In this document: positions 1 to 10,637 of the stretch, piece by piece
Position numbering within the stretch: position 1 is the first letter of the stretch
Layout of the letters: each line of letters starts with the position of its first letter
Position numbers and translations under genes: made by a program
The notes under the pieces: generated by a model
Told to the model about the DNA's origin: nothing
Database searches by the model: none
Seen by the model: only the letters and a program-made list of their open reading frames with translations
NCBI GenBank assembly: GCA_014607495.2
Contig: CP053162.1
Span: 5,691,906 to 5,755,905, forward strand
Length of the DNA: 64,000 nt
Direction: 5' to 3'
From: Carposina sasakii
Taxonomy: Eukaryota; Arthropoda; Insecta; Lepidoptera; Carposinidae

Positions 1-861
1 CTAGTCGTGATCTCTCCCGTTTGACATTAATATTCAATGTGCCTCGAACCATTCGGTGATCGCTACCGGTTTTCACCCTGTTGAATAGATATCATTGAAT
101 ATCCGTCTATCGGTGGTCAATATGTTTATCTCGTTCCTCGTGTGCTTGTTGGGATGGAGCCAGGTCCATTTCCTATGAGGCGGCTTCTTGAAGAAGGAGT
201 TCATCATAAAGAGTCCCTCCATCTCTAGAAAATCGGCCAGCCTCTGGCCCCTGGGGTTCCTGTCGCCGGAAAATTTCCCACTTTCAACTCATTCTCACCC
301 CGCTTGCCCAGTACGCATTGAAGTCCCCCATAACAACACAGAAATGAGTTTTAGAGGTATGTATGGCTGTACACGTCCTCAACATAACCTCCACCTCGAT
401 GTGCGTCGAGGTCGGCGCGTACCTGGATGACCTTCAGTACCTTTTTGATTTGAGTATCAGGTATTCCCTGCTCGATACACTTTGGATTCGATGTTGTTTA
501 CGAGGGACTTGTGGACGATAAACCCAACACCACCCTGGGACTTATGATCACCTTCCCGGTGGTAGAGTAAGTTGCCAGATTTCAGGGTTATCGTATCCTC
601 TCCCTGTCTTCGGACCTCAGATAACCCTACAATATCCCACCGCAACTTACTCATTTCCTCTTCCAGCTCATCGAGCTTTGTGTCCTCCTTCAGCGTGCGC
701 GCATTGTACGTCACCAGCGATAACCCACGCCTATGGTCCATTTTCGAAGCATTAGTCGTCGTACAGTTGGAACCCGCCCGGGGATTCTTAGCACCCCTGG
801 CTCCGGCACTTGACCGGCGCCTGTCGGACACGCCAGTGTCGCCTCCGGAGCCGCCGGGCAC
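1..861 (-). pseudogene. LINE endonuclease-domain fragment
   Basis: Read on the minus strand this is the N-terminal apurinic-type endonuclease part of a non-LTR retrotransposon of the kind often labelled 'craniofacial development protein 2-like' in insect genomes. The piece at 457-861 has the typical opening (TYNARTL, then LSEVRRQG, whose N and E are endonuclease active-site positions) followed by GGVGFIVHKS. Downstream, bases 1-456 continue the domain in shifted frames, including a GDRNPRG-type stretch and the SDHR-like end, so several indels have broken it. It runs off the window edge, so the reverse transcriptase part is not visible. It would have nicked target DNA during retrotransposition. 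Smaller pieces that look like the 3' end of the same family lie at 9975-10170, 12519-12560, 37320-37510 and 54190-54390. Confidence 0.85.
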
Positions 862-2135
862 TTTATCCCTAACCCGCCACGCTATGCGTGTTGGCGGGTC
901 GCCAGAACACCGCGAGCAGGTACTTGGGTCCCGTTAGAAGTTATATGGGACTTACATTATGATATTATACTCCAGTCGCTCATGATATATTGTACTTAAT
1001 TTAATTTATTTTTCTTAACACTTTGATTAAGTATGTTTATATTAGTAAGCTTATAACCGTAATTATTTCATACACAATAAATTAAACTTGTGAATATTCT
1101 TTAAATTACCCCTAATGCTGCTTTTATATAAAAATATAAAGATTCAGCTTAATAATCAATAACTAGGATAATAATGTGTACAACACAATTACTAATAACT
1201 TTGCCATAAAATAAATTACTTTAAGATATTTATAATTATTACCTATGGAAACAACGAAAAATTTTTGAGAAAATAGCCTATCTTTCCGATCCAATTTCGT
1301 TACCCTTTGAATCCAGCAACGATGTGATGGATGTCAGTACTTATTTTATTTTCATATTTTTTTCCTACCGTTGATACTTCTTCCTTCCCTGTTCCCATTC
1401 ACTTTGGGAGCAATGATATGTACTCTACTTCCATTCATCCCTATTTATCCCTTATCTACAATACTCATTCCCAGTGCTCCCAACACTTCTATACCGAAGT
1501 GATTTCTTAAATTACCCCATGCTCTTTGATTAGCTGGATTAATGTGTACCTTAAACTAATAACATGCCTATCTATCCGATCTGTTGATTGGATAATTAGA
1601 CCATGGTCGTCTGATTATCCTTGCGGTCAAGCATCTTTAGACCTAGTTCACATCAGATCAGCTACATAACTTTAAGTTGCGAAGTCTGAAATTTCGCTAA
1701 GAGAAATAAATATATGCAAAAACACCGAGTTTTAGTAAATCCTGGTTATAAACAATACTAATTTTTTTGTACATACCTAATAGTCGTAAAGAAAATAAAT
1801 AAATAAGTAGTTTAGCTTTATGCTATTCATACACAATAAAACCATAGATTTCATAATTTAAATTAATAAATTAATCTAGTTACAACTTTTGAAGAATCGC
1901 TGAATACAAATAGCTTCTTTTTCCTATTTTCTGCCTAAGAGGTCAGTTGGACTTCTTAATTTACCCAGTCACCCGATTTTTGTTGTACCTTCAATATTGC
2001 CAAATGTACCTATATGACATATGATATTGAGTAGATTAATATAGACAAAGCCTTAGATTAATCGATCTATAAAATGTATGCACCGTGCCATATCCAACAT
2101 ACTTGTACTATATTGACTTCCTAGAATAATTTGCT
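862..2135. other. AT-rich intergenic DNA, no gene seen
   Basis: No ORF with coding character, RNA gene or clear repeat structure was recognised here. It separates the LINE fragment from the first chemosensory protein gene and must contain the upstream part of that gene's control region. Confidence 0.6.
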
Positions 2136-2200
2136 TATAAATACGCAGCTTCAGCTGTGATATAAATATCACAATCATTGTGTACTTATTAACACTCAGT
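2136..2200 (+). promoter_or_regulatory. candidate core promoter of chemosensory gene 1
   Basis: Two TATAAATA boxes lie at 2136-2143 and 2161-2168. An arthropod-type initiator TCAGT lies at 2196-2200, about 42 bases before the start codon. The second box is about 35 bases upstream of the initiator, slightly farther than the usual 30, so the exact start of transcription is uncertain. Confidence 0.5.
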
Positions 2201-2241
2201 TGTGTATTTTCAAAGATTTAACTTGGTTCAACATAATAATA

Positions 2242-2968
2242 ATGAAGTTAGTCTTATTGTCCCTCTGTTTGGCAGTGGTGGTGTTTGCTGATGATAAATA
2301 TGCAACGATTGATGAAAACTTCAATGTCTCTGAATTGTTGAGTAATGAAAGGTTATTGAAATCATATTCCAAATGCCTTTTGAATAAAGGCCCATGCACT
2401 CCTGAAGTGAAACAAGTTAAAGGTAAGAAATTTTAAATTCATATAAGATACTTCAATATGTAAAGTCACCCCCAAACTTGACCCCGGTTCTCATAACTTT
2501 ATTGATTACATTTTAATTATTTTTCATAAGAGGGTTGTTTTGTAGGAGATGGGCTGACCACCTGTCACTACAAACCGAACTTATACATCTCAACTGTACC
2601 CTCAAAATTGGTCAGAGGTGGCACCATGTGGTCCTATAGGCCCTCGGTGCTCTGCCTACCCCGTAAGGGATAATGGCGTGATTATACGTATGTATGTATT
2701 TTTCATAATCCAGAGATCCAGAGATAAGCCAAAGAAAACCTCTTTCCTATACTTCATTAAATATTTCCTACATTTTCTTATAGACAAACTTCCCGAAGCT
2801 TTGGCCACAAGATGCGCTAAGTGTACGGACCGACAGAAACAAATCGCGAAGCAACTAGCGACTGAAGTAAAGAAATCACATCCAGATATATGGAAAGAGC
2901 TTGTGGCTTTATACGACCCCAAGGGAGAACACAGGCAGGCATTCCATGAATTCCTTGCAGAGAAATAA
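2242..2968 (+). CDS. CSP: chemosensory protein (OS-D/A10 family), two exons
   Basis: Small secreted carrier of the insect chemosensory protein family, which binds hydrophobic ligands in sensillar lymph and other tissues. Exons are 2242-2422 and 2784-2968 (joined product 121 residues). The donor is AAAG|GTAAG and the acceptor TTATAG|AC. The intron interrupts a codon after its first base, directly after a Lys codon, which is the conserved intron position of this family. Residues 1-16 are a signal peptide (MKLVLLSLCLAVVVFA), and the mature chain starts near DDKYAT. The four family cysteines are present with spacing C-x6-C and C-x2-C (SKCLLNKGPC and RCAKC). The ATG at 2242 is chosen over the in-frame upstream start at 2200 because it opens the signal peptide. 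The frame is intact. A repeat sits in the intron, and no classic AATAAA is seen soon after the stop, only ATTAAA variants near 3033 and 3045. Confidence 0.95.
2540..2705 (+). repeat. interspersed repeat in the CSP intron
   Basis: The stretch 2606-2705 matches 43137-43235 closely: both carry GTGGCACCATGTGGT, GTGCTCTGCCTACCCCGTAA, GGATAA and a GTATGTATGTAT tail. A weaker relative is at 51900-51955. The short tetranucleotide-like tail suggests the 3' end of a SINE or LINE family. Confidence 0.6.
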
Positions 2969-3136
2969 TTGAGAACTTTTTACAGTTATCTTTTGAAGAG
3001 AGTTTATTACATAGGTCAAAGATTCGTAGTGTATTAAAATAGCAATTAAACAAATTTACGAAAGTAGATCAAATTATCGTCTTAAATGTTGTTAAATATA
3101 TAACTTTTTAAAATTGTACAGCATATTTTTTTTTAT

Positions 3137-4714
3137 TCAGAAACCCAGCTTTTTTATAGGTTCCACAGGACCATACAAAGCTCTACGAAATGTTTCAAAA
3201 CAAACCCAACCTTGAGAATGGTATTTCTTAGCTTCATCCCAAGTTTTATCAAATGATTCGTCAGTGAATGTCTCACCTGCTGCTTCAAAAACTTTTCTGA
3301 CAACATTTGGTTCCCGCTTTTCATACATGTCACGGTGATTAACATGTAACAACGTTAGTACACTCGGGTTCACACACGACTTCATGTCTGATTCATGGGG
3401 TAGGCAAGTTCTATGAGCTTTGCAGCAATTATTGGGTGTAACTGGGTAATCTTTGTCGAAATATCTACCTGATGGTATACCTGCCATACGCCGTTTATCA
3501 GGTGGCTGATCAGGCTTAACCATTTCTGAATATGTAGTACGGAAATCAAGACATTCTTCAGGAACATCCATTATTTTTGGAATTTCTGGTGATGGTTCTC
3601 TGTAATTAATTACGTGGACAAATGTTTTATACTCTATTTTATTTCCATCAACGGCATTCCACATAGACAATAGGGGCTCGATAAGCTTAGGATCAAATCG
3701 TATGTGTTTTGTTCCACAAAATTCATATACAACATCTTTCGGTAGCCACCCAGTATTTTCTTTATCAAAGTACTTAAGGTTTAAATAAAATCCTCGGAAG
3801 AAAGTCGGTAAGAATTTTTTTGACAAAACCTTTCTCAGTGAATTAAGATGACTAAAACACTTTCTAAAGAACGCTTGCCCAGGATTAATATCACAGAATG
3901 TCAAGCACTCTGGAAGGTTATCGGGTGGCTTGAGAATTCCAAATGCATATCCAGGAGGTACTTCCAATATATTATCATAAGGTGCTAATACAGCACCAAC
4001 TCTTGGCTGTTTTGCATCCTGAAAGTCAGCCTGGATGGAGTTGATCACTGTACGGTTTCCAGTACCATTTATAATTTTATCATCTGTTAAGCAGCATTTT
4101 CCATATTTTCCTCGTTTATCTACGAATGTTCTATATCCATAAGTGACGTCTGATCTATAGGGCGGAGAACAGTAACCACGATCGAGTTGAACACCAGGCT
4201 TTTTTGAATGAGGCGTTTTATCAGGTAATGGTTCTTTAGGCATACATATGTCATACAAACGCTCATTGGAAACCGTCTTCTTGCCAAAAGTCGTATTGAT
4301 TATGTCAAAACCTTCTGGTAGCATCGGAACTGGATCAGATACTTTCCCTAGTGGCTTTTTCCAATATGACCTGTAAACGGTATCCTTGAAGTCTTCGACG
4401 AGGGTTTGAAATTTGGTTTTTTTAAGTGGGTTTATGATACTAGCGACTTCACCATAAGGTCCTGCGAAGCGTTTATCTAAAGGTGTAGGATGTCGAAGCG
4501 GAGCACGTGGTCGCGGCTTTTGTTGTGGTAAGATGGCATCACTCATTAAGGCGTCTACTTCATCTTTCAAAAGATAGTGTTCTAAAGAATCAGCAACTTT
4601 TTCAGTTGCTTGTGCAGTAGGGACTCCTGCAGCACAAACCTTGCGGTCTCTTTCAATAAACATGCCCATATTTCCCTTCCCCCCAGATGTAGCTCTGTAA
4701 CACGGTAGTGGCAT
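3137..4714 (-). CDS. EFHB: EFHB-like protein (EF-hand family member B), copy 1
   Basis: Single open reading frame of 525 codons, reading leftwards from ATG at 4714; the frame extends two codons upstream only through TTG. EFHB (CFAP21) is a microtubule-inner protein of ciliary and sperm-tail doublets, so a role in sperm axonemes is the likely one here, inferred from the family. Family features seen: a stretch QADFQDAKQPRVGAVL followed by VPPGYAFGI near residues 228-260, then two degenerate EF-hand-like units near 316-332 (YFDKENTGWLPKDV) and 352-366. The acidic position 12 of the first loop is missing, so calcium binding is doubtful. There is no signal peptide or membrane segment. The gene is intronless and has a tandem paralogue at 5487-7052 matching along its whole length. 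A polyadenylation hexamer AATAAA (3132-3137) begins within the stop codon, implying a very short 3' UTR. Confidence 0.85.
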   Translation of the reverse strand: MPLPCYRATSGGKGNMGMFIERDRKVCAAGVPTAQATEKVADSLEHYLLKDEVDALMSDAILPQQKPRPRAPLRHPTPLDKRFAGPYGEVASIINPLKKTKFQTLVEDFKDTVYRSYWKKPLGKVSDPVPMLPEGFDIINTTFGKKTVSNERLYDICMPKEPLPDKTPHSKKPGVQLDRGYCSPPYRSDVTYGYRTFVDKRGKYGKCCLTDDKIINGTGNRTVINSIQADFQDAKQPRVGAVLAPYDNILEVPPGYAFGILKPPDNLPECLTFCDINPGQAFFRKCFSHLNSLRKVLSKKFLPTFFRGFYLNLKYFDKENTGWLPKDVVYEFCGTKHIRFDPKLIEPLLSMWNAVDGNKIEYKTFVHVINYREPSPEIPKIMDVPEECLDFRTTYSEMVKPDQPPDKRRMAGIPSGRYFDKDYPVTPNNCCKAHRTCLPHESDMKSCVNPSVLTLLHVNHRDMYEKREPNVVRKVFEAAGETFTDESFDKTWDEAKKYHSQGWVCFETFRRALYGPVEPIKKLGF

Positions 4715-5486
4715 ATTCAACGTAGTAAATAGTAGTAAAAAAATATTTATGTTTTAAAAATAGTAAATTAAAAAATCCCAATAAAATATAATGATAAATT
4801 GCATGATTTCCATTTGACGATGATTTGACGTGAATTTGACATACATTAAAAAAATTGAAATAAAATCACGAACTTTTTTTATCCCTGAAGAAAGGCAATA
4901 GAAACGATGTCTATTGTCCATGCAGACAAAACATCGGGAAAATCTTGTAAAAAATAATTAATAAAGTAAATAGTCATAGTCAAAGAAAACTGTTAATTCA
5001 TCTTACATGCGCCCGAAGAAATTTAAATATCATCGGCACAGTATGGTTTCTTCCGAAACTCATATCGCTAAGGATTTGGCGATTGTTAAACGACCGGCTG
5101 TCTGCCTGATGAGTGACCATTTTATAAAGTTAAAACGAGAAATAAATATAAGTCCGTCTTAACCTTTGTCTTAACTATTTCACTTTGTTTACCCTCCGTG
5201 GCTGTGAGATCTCTTTTAAGATCCTTATTCTGACCCCATTCCGAGAACATGCCCGTGTGTAGTATATACGAGTATCTGTTGAAACTTTGGAAATCCGTTT
5301 TATTACTCTACTTTAAACGAGAAAAAGTATATTCTTTGTTACGTTTCCCCTACATATAAATGTAGAAGATGAACTCGATATAACTCTCACTTTAATAATG
5401 AAAATAATATATTTATTTACAGATTAAAACTAACTTTAAGACTAAATCTATTATCTACCTATACGCGTTATATCAAAATATCATAT
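4715..5486. other. spacer between the two EFHB-like genes
   Basis: AT-rich sequence with no ORF of coding character. It must hold the promoter of copy 1 and the end of the copy 2 transcript. No TATA box or initiator at a convincing position was identified. Confidence 0.5.
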
Positions 5487-7052
5487 TTATTTAACTGGTT
5501 CTACAGGACCATTCAACGCTCTACGGAAAGTTTCGAAAGAAACCCATCCCTGTGAGTGATATTTCTTGGCCTCATCCCAAGTTTTATTAAATGTTTTGTC
5601 AGTGAACTTTTCACCTGCCCCCTCAAAGACTTTTCTAACAACTGCTGGTTCGCGTTTTGCAAACATATCTCGGTGGTTGACATGTAATAATGTTAGAACA
5701 CTTGGACTCAAACATGACTTCACATTCGATTCCTGAGGTAGGCAAGTTCTATCTGCTTTGCAACAACGATCCGGTGTTACTGGGTAGTCCATGTCGAAGT
5801 ATCTACCAGATGGTATACCAGCCATCCGACTGGTATCAGATGGCTGATCTGGTTTAACCATTTCTCCATAAGTGGTACGGAAATCAATACAATCTTCCGG
5901 TATATCTAATATTTTCGGAAAATCTGGTGAAGGTTCCCTATAATTTATAACACGGACGAATGTTTTATATTCTATCCTATTTTCTTCAAAGGCACCCCAC
6001 ATAGATAGTAGAGGCTCAATAAGTTTGGGGTCAAATCTAATATTTTTTTCTACACAACAATCATATACAACATCTTTCGGCAACCATCCTGTTTGTTTTT
6101 TGTCAAAATATTTGAAGCTTGAATAAAAACCTCCAAAGAAAGTCGGTAAGAATTTTTTTGATAAAACCCTTCTCAGTGAGTTTAAATGACTAAAACATTT
6201 TCTAAAAAATGCTTTATCGGGATTGATATCACAGAAAGTCAAACACTCTGCAAGGTTATTAGATGGTTTGAGAATTCCAAAGGCATATCCTGGAGGCACT
6301 TGATTTATGTTATTAAAAGGTGCTAAAACCGTACCGATTCTCGGCTGTTTTGAATCTTGAAAATCAGCCTGCACTGAGTTTATTACTGCCCTGTTTCCCG
6401 TACCATTTACAAAGTTATCATAAGTTAAACAGCATCTTGCGTATCTGCCACGCCTGTCTACATTAGTTTTGTATCCATAAGTAACGTCAGTTTTAAATGA
6501 TGGAGAACAATATCCACGGTCAGTTTGAACACCGGGCTCTTTCGAATGCGGCGTTTTATCTGGATATGGCACTTTAGGTAAACAAACTTCATACAAACTC
6601 TCATTCTTAGGCAACTTTTTCCCGAAAGTGGTACCAAATGTATCGAATCCTTCTGGTAACATGGGAACTGGATCTTGAACTTTTCCCAGAGGTTTCTTCC
6701 AAGTAGAACTGTACACTGTATTCTTCAAGTCTTCGACAAGAGTTTGGAATTTAGTTTTAATAGGTGGATTTAAAATGCCAGCGATTTTACTATAAGGTCC
6801 TGCGAAACGTGAGTCCAAAGGTGTGGGGCGGCGAAGAGGAGCAAGCGGTCTAGGAAGCTTCTCTGGTATTATAGCATCACTTATTAACCCATCTACTTCA
6901 TCTTGCATTAGATAATGTTCTAAAGACTGGGCAACTTCTTCGTTGGCTTGTGCACTAGGTATCCCAGCGGCACAAATATTGTGATTTCTCTCAATAAACA
7001 TACCGATGTTTCCCTTACCCCCGGAGGTTGCTTTGTTGCAATTAACTGCCAT
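5487..7052 (-). CDS. EFHB: EFHB-like protein (EF-hand family member B), copy 2
   Basis: Intact frame of 521 codons on the minus strand from ATG at 7052. It aligns without large gaps to copy 1: same N-terminal KATSGGKGN(I/M)GMFIER, the DPVPMLPEGFD block, PDKTPHSK, the QPRIGTVLAPF...VPPGYAFGI block, the degenerate EF-hand KYFDKKQTGWLPKDVV, and the C-terminal KTWDEAKKYHSQGWV. Copy 2 ends after VEPVK, a few residues earlier than copy 1. By family, a ciliary or sperm axoneme component. No introns are visible, although members of this family in other animals are generally multi-exon, so the pair may descend from a retroposed copy that then duplicated in tandem; that is an inference. As in copy 1, AATAAA (5486-5491) overlaps the stop codon. 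Many substitutions separate the copies, so the duplication is not recent. Confidence 0.85.
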   Translation of the reverse strand: MAVNCNKATSGGKGNIGMFIERNHNICAAGIPSAQANEEVAQSLEHYLMQDEVDGLISDAIIPEKLPRPLAPLRRPTPLDSRFAGPYSKIAGILNPPIKTKFQTLVEDLKNTVYSSTWKKPLGKVQDPVPMLPEGFDTFGTTFGKKLPKNESLYEVCLPKVPYPDKTPHSKEPGVQTDRGYCSPSFKTDVTYGYKTNVDRRGRYARCCLTYDNFVNGTGNRAVINSVQADFQDSKQPRIGTVLAPFNNINQVPPGYAFGILKPSNNLAECLTFCDINPDKAFFRKCFSHLNSLRRVLSKKFLPTFFGGFYSSFKYFDKKQTGWLPKDVVYDCCVEKNIRFDPKLIEPLLSMWGAFEENRIEYKTFVRVINYREPSPDFPKILDIPEDCIDFRTTYGEMVKPDQPSDTSRMAGIPSGRYFDMDYPVTPDRCCKADRTCLPQESNVKSCLSPSVLTLLHVNHRDMFAKREPAVVRKVFEGAGEKFTDKTFNKTWDEAKKYHSQGWVSFETFRRALNGPVEPVK

Positions 7053-7118
7053 ATTATAGTTGCAACTTTATGGTTTCTGCTTTATGGTACTATCTTTATG
7101 GTATTATCTTTTGAATAT

Positions 7119-7153
7119 AAAAAGACGTAAAAATCCCGTTTTTACGTCTTTTT
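7119..7153. repeat. perfect 15-bp inverted repeat (hairpin)
   Basis: Arms 7119-7133 and 7139-7153 are exact reverse complements (AAAAAGACGTAAAAA) around a 5-base loop TCCCG. It lies about 67 bases upstream of the start codon of EFHB-like copy 2 and contains a CRE-like GACGT core in each arm. Confidence 0.9.
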
Positions 7154-7908
7154 CCACTTGTTTACTTCTTATTTTCTTGTCATTAGAGAGTAAGTATATT
7201 CTTTGCTTGTCATTGATTCATTTGTCAAATATGATCGCTCCAACTTATACGTGGTAACTCCTCTTTGCTAATTTGTATAGAACCTAAAGACCTTTATGAC
7301 CTTTTTGCTAAACAATATTTACGGACTTCACTAAAAAAACGTCGGTAGATCGTACATAATATGAAAAGTTTGTAAACCGAAAGTCGCAAAGTCGTATTGA
7401 TACCATTTTAACCTAATGTAAAGGAAAGTTATATAAAAATAACTATAGTTAAACTTATAACTTAGGTATGTTATCTCTCAATATACAAAGTCTCGGCACA
7501 TACTCATATATCACATAGATCTCTCGTCAGTAATATGGTCATTACTAATACATACATGAAGAGAATTATAATTGTCGGTTTGTTGGCTTCGGGATTATGG
7601 ACAATGACAACGTACTTTATATAAATACCGAACACGGAGTGATCATCATCAGTATATATCTGTAGGACTACCTGAAAGTTGACTTAACTCCTAATGTAAT
7701 TTATAAATTTTGTGTATATCTTGTGACATATTTGAGTAAGTTTATTTCATACTACCATAAGGTAGAGCTATGTAAAAAGATAACTACAAAACTTAACTAT
7801 GACTTATCTCCAGCAATAGTGGTTAACTGGAAGATAAAGCTATGTAGCATTAAGCTCGCTTTTGTATAAAAATATATTGAAATAAAGAATTTAACAATTT
7901 ATATTGAC
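7154..7908. other. intergenic DNA, no gene seen
   Basis: AT-rich sequence upstream of EFHB-like copy 2. No supported gene, RNA or repeat was recognised. Confidence 0.5.
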
Positions 7909-8135
7909 GGCCGATTGGTGTAGTTGGTAGTGGCCCTGCCTGCGACGCCATAGGTCCTGGGTTCGAATCCCGGTAGGTGCAAATATTGATGTGATGAATA
8001 TCGATGTTTGTTTCCGAGTCATGGATGTTTATATGTATACTTATCTATGTATTTATATACCGTTGCTTAGTATCCACGACACAAGACCTTAGGGATCTTA
8101 GTGTGGGACTAGGTCAATGTGTTGTGAAGTGTGTG

Positions 8136-8168
<33 letters not shown>

Positions 8169-8190
8169 TTATATATATATATATATATAA
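7909..8190 (+). mobile_element. tRNA-derived SINE with A/T tail
   Basis: A tRNA-like head (7909-7980) carries a pol III A box region (TGGTGTAGTTGGTAGTGG) and a clear B box GGTTCGAATCC at 7960-7970. It is followed by a body of about 160 bases containing TTCCGAGTCATGGATG and GTGGGACTAGGTCAA, a composition I associate with widespread lepidopteran SINEs. It ends in an A run (about 8138-8152) that passes into an (AT)n microsatellite to about 8190. Confidence 0.75.
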
Positions 8191-9974
8191 CTAATAACAA
8201 GCTTTAAATCTGTCTATAAAAAACTAACATAAACACTAGGTGCTATAATAATAATATTACCACCCTTCGTTATTTCAATTATTCCATAAAGCGACTATTA
8301 AAATATAAAGTAGGTATCTAAACTATGCATAAAACAAACCTTGAATGAAATGATAAAATCAAAAGTAAGACAGTGTTATCAGGAAATAAATTTTCGATAT
8401 GGCAAAACTGTAAATTTATGTAAACAAATCTTGTGGAATACGTGACAAAACAAGACTTTCCGTTGAAGGTCTAAGTTTATTCAAAGTAGTTGTTGGATAT
8501 GCAGATCTCGGAAGAATCACGATGATGAGGCGCGGAATCCAATTCTAGGACCCACTTATTCGTAGATAGCTTTCCTTGACTATCTGATTGAACTCCAAAT
8601 TATTTCCTGCTTTCCTGCTAAATTTCACAACGTCTCGGCGATCTTGTCAAATTCCAAAAAAAATGGTGGCTGTCAAATTTTCTTGCTTGAATTTAATTTA
8701 TTAAACGGCGAAAGGACCAGTGTTTCGTATCGATAAATAAGTGGACTGTATAATTTTATGAATTCTGGTTTACTTTTCAAAATATAAATACAATGCAAGA
8801 ATATAATAACCAATTTTATTATGAGACGCGTGCGTGCGGCCTGCGTTTTTGCTAACAAGAGATCAAAAATAGGGCGAGAGCGCAGGTGCGCGGGGCGGCC
8901 GTGTTGCCAGCTTCCTGAAGCGTAGACATAGTAATTGAGGATAAATAGAGCACGGAAGTAAAATAATAGGATAACATTATAACTTCCGTAGCTAATAATT
9001 GAATAATATAAGGTATGTTATAAATGCAAAGTTGATAGACTGTCGCGGAGCATTATTAAATAAACCGCAGAAAACATATTTACTACATACCTAACTACAT
9101 ACATATAGTCACGCCCATCATTATACGCAAAGAAAATTACAAGCTTACCTGTATAGTAAAAAAGGGATTTATTTATTTAAAATTAGGCATACCAACATCA
9201 CATGTATTGGAAAAGGGATAACATTATAAACTCATGTAACTGAGGTAGTCGGGTCGGTACTGTACCTAAGACAGATATAAAACATTACGTTCTCTACTTA
9301 ATATTTGCACTACTTATTTATGACAAAGAGATCTCCCCCATGATCCTATAGTTCTGTCGATACCATGTCGGGAACACAGTCGTGTCATTATGTTATTAAC
9401 CTATGTTATTAATACAATATGTACTAATATAATTTAATAATAATAATAGAATACGACGTACTATAAAAACACATAGATGGCTTATTTAATTACATATAAG
9501 TTGCTCATTCCTTTAACCGAAATAAGTTAAATTATTCATAATGAGTTTATTTCACGAATAGGCAAAGTTACCTACGTGATGCATTGCGCCTTCGCAAAGT
9601 AGCATGTGCGTATACCATGTCCTTGGCAACCTACACTCAATAAACATCCATTAGATAAACAAATTACCTATAGTTAATCATCCCAACCATAATCTAACTA
9701 TTGACATAACATCATGTCGTAGGTATTAAGACATGCATGACGCCGACAACAATCAACAATTAAATTATACGTTTATTTAATCAAACAATTATCTAAGTTT
9801 TCCACTCACAGTGCCTACTTAATGAACATGACTGAATTACTTAGAAACCCTGCTAAATATTAAAATGAAACGTAATTAATAAGTTATTGTAAAACTAACT
9901 AGTATTGTACTGTGATCCTATCATAATTATTCTGCCCTTACCCCATTATTCATGGTATAGACGCAATATGGTCT
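8191..9974. other. intergenic DNA, mostly unassigned
   Basis: No coding region was recognised. A fragment at 9100-9125 (CATATAGTCACGCCCAT) resembles the start of the repeat at 20630-20810. The rest holds only short AT-rich frames. Confidence 0.5.
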
Positions 9975-10170
9975 TCATCGTCAGCCTATTGCAGTCCACT
10001 GCTGGACGTAGGCCTCCCCCAGTGTACGCCACATGGCTCGATCTCCCGTTTTTGCCATCCAGTCACTACCAGCCGTCCTCTTTAAGTCATCGGTCCATCT
10101 GGCCAGAGGGCGCCCAACGCTACGCTTGCCGAAGCGCGGTCTACATTCGATAACCCGTTTACTCCTCAAT
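9975..10170 (-). pseudogene. LINE C-terminal / 3'-end fragment
   Basis: The minus-strand frame reads GRPLARWTDDLKRTAG ... WRTLGEAYVQQWTAIG, which is the typical C-terminal tail of insect endonuclease/reverse transcriptase LINE proteins. On the plus strand the matching signature GCAGTCCACTGCTGGACGTA is seen. It is 5'-truncated, as expected for an old LINE insertion, and is probably the same family as 1-861. Confidence 0.8.
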
Positions 10171-10573
10171 ATGGTCTATTGCCAGTTAAGTTCAACAATA
10201 TCAAGTTATATTGCCAAAGGTTTGGCGTTTATTTCACGGCCGGCTGCCTATATCTCTATATCCTACTAATATTTAAAAATGAGAAAGTGAGATTGTGAAG
10301 ATGTGTGGATATTTGTTACTCTTTCACGCAAAAACTATGATACGGATTATGATGAAACTTGGCTGTTATACATAAGCATAACAGACGGTCATGTAGATGA
10401 AGTTGCTATGTCTTCCTACGTTAGTTTTCAAGTTTTATCTTCATATAAAACGATGACTCTAAATATATAATAACATGGTACCTATGGATTTAGATCCTTA
10501 TTGACATGTTTATTAACTTCAGAAAATAAAGAAAACATCGACTATGTCGTAAAACGCCTTCAACCGATCGAAT
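10171..10573. other. upstream region of chemosensory gene 2
   Basis: No gene seen. A TATAAAT box at 10574-10580 lies just to the right, 58 bases before the start codon of the next gene, and is the best core promoter candidate. Confidence 0.45.
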
Positions 10574-10637
10574 TATAAATGACCATCTTATCCTCTATCA
10601 AGCTTCGTTCACCATCATTCCTCAGATACATTTGAAA

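Noticed and set aside
2618..2783. Extended coding start upstream of CSP exon 2
   Set aside because: The upstream part of that frame is intron and repeat sequence; the acceptor at 2781-2783 and the family alignment fix the exon start.
7909..7980. Possible functional tRNA gene
   Set aside because: The A and B boxes are present, but the stems do not form a convincing cloverleaf and the unit continues into a SINE body with an A-rich tail.
8004..8207. 67-codon plus-strand frame
   Set aside because: It reads through the SINE body and the AT microsatellite.
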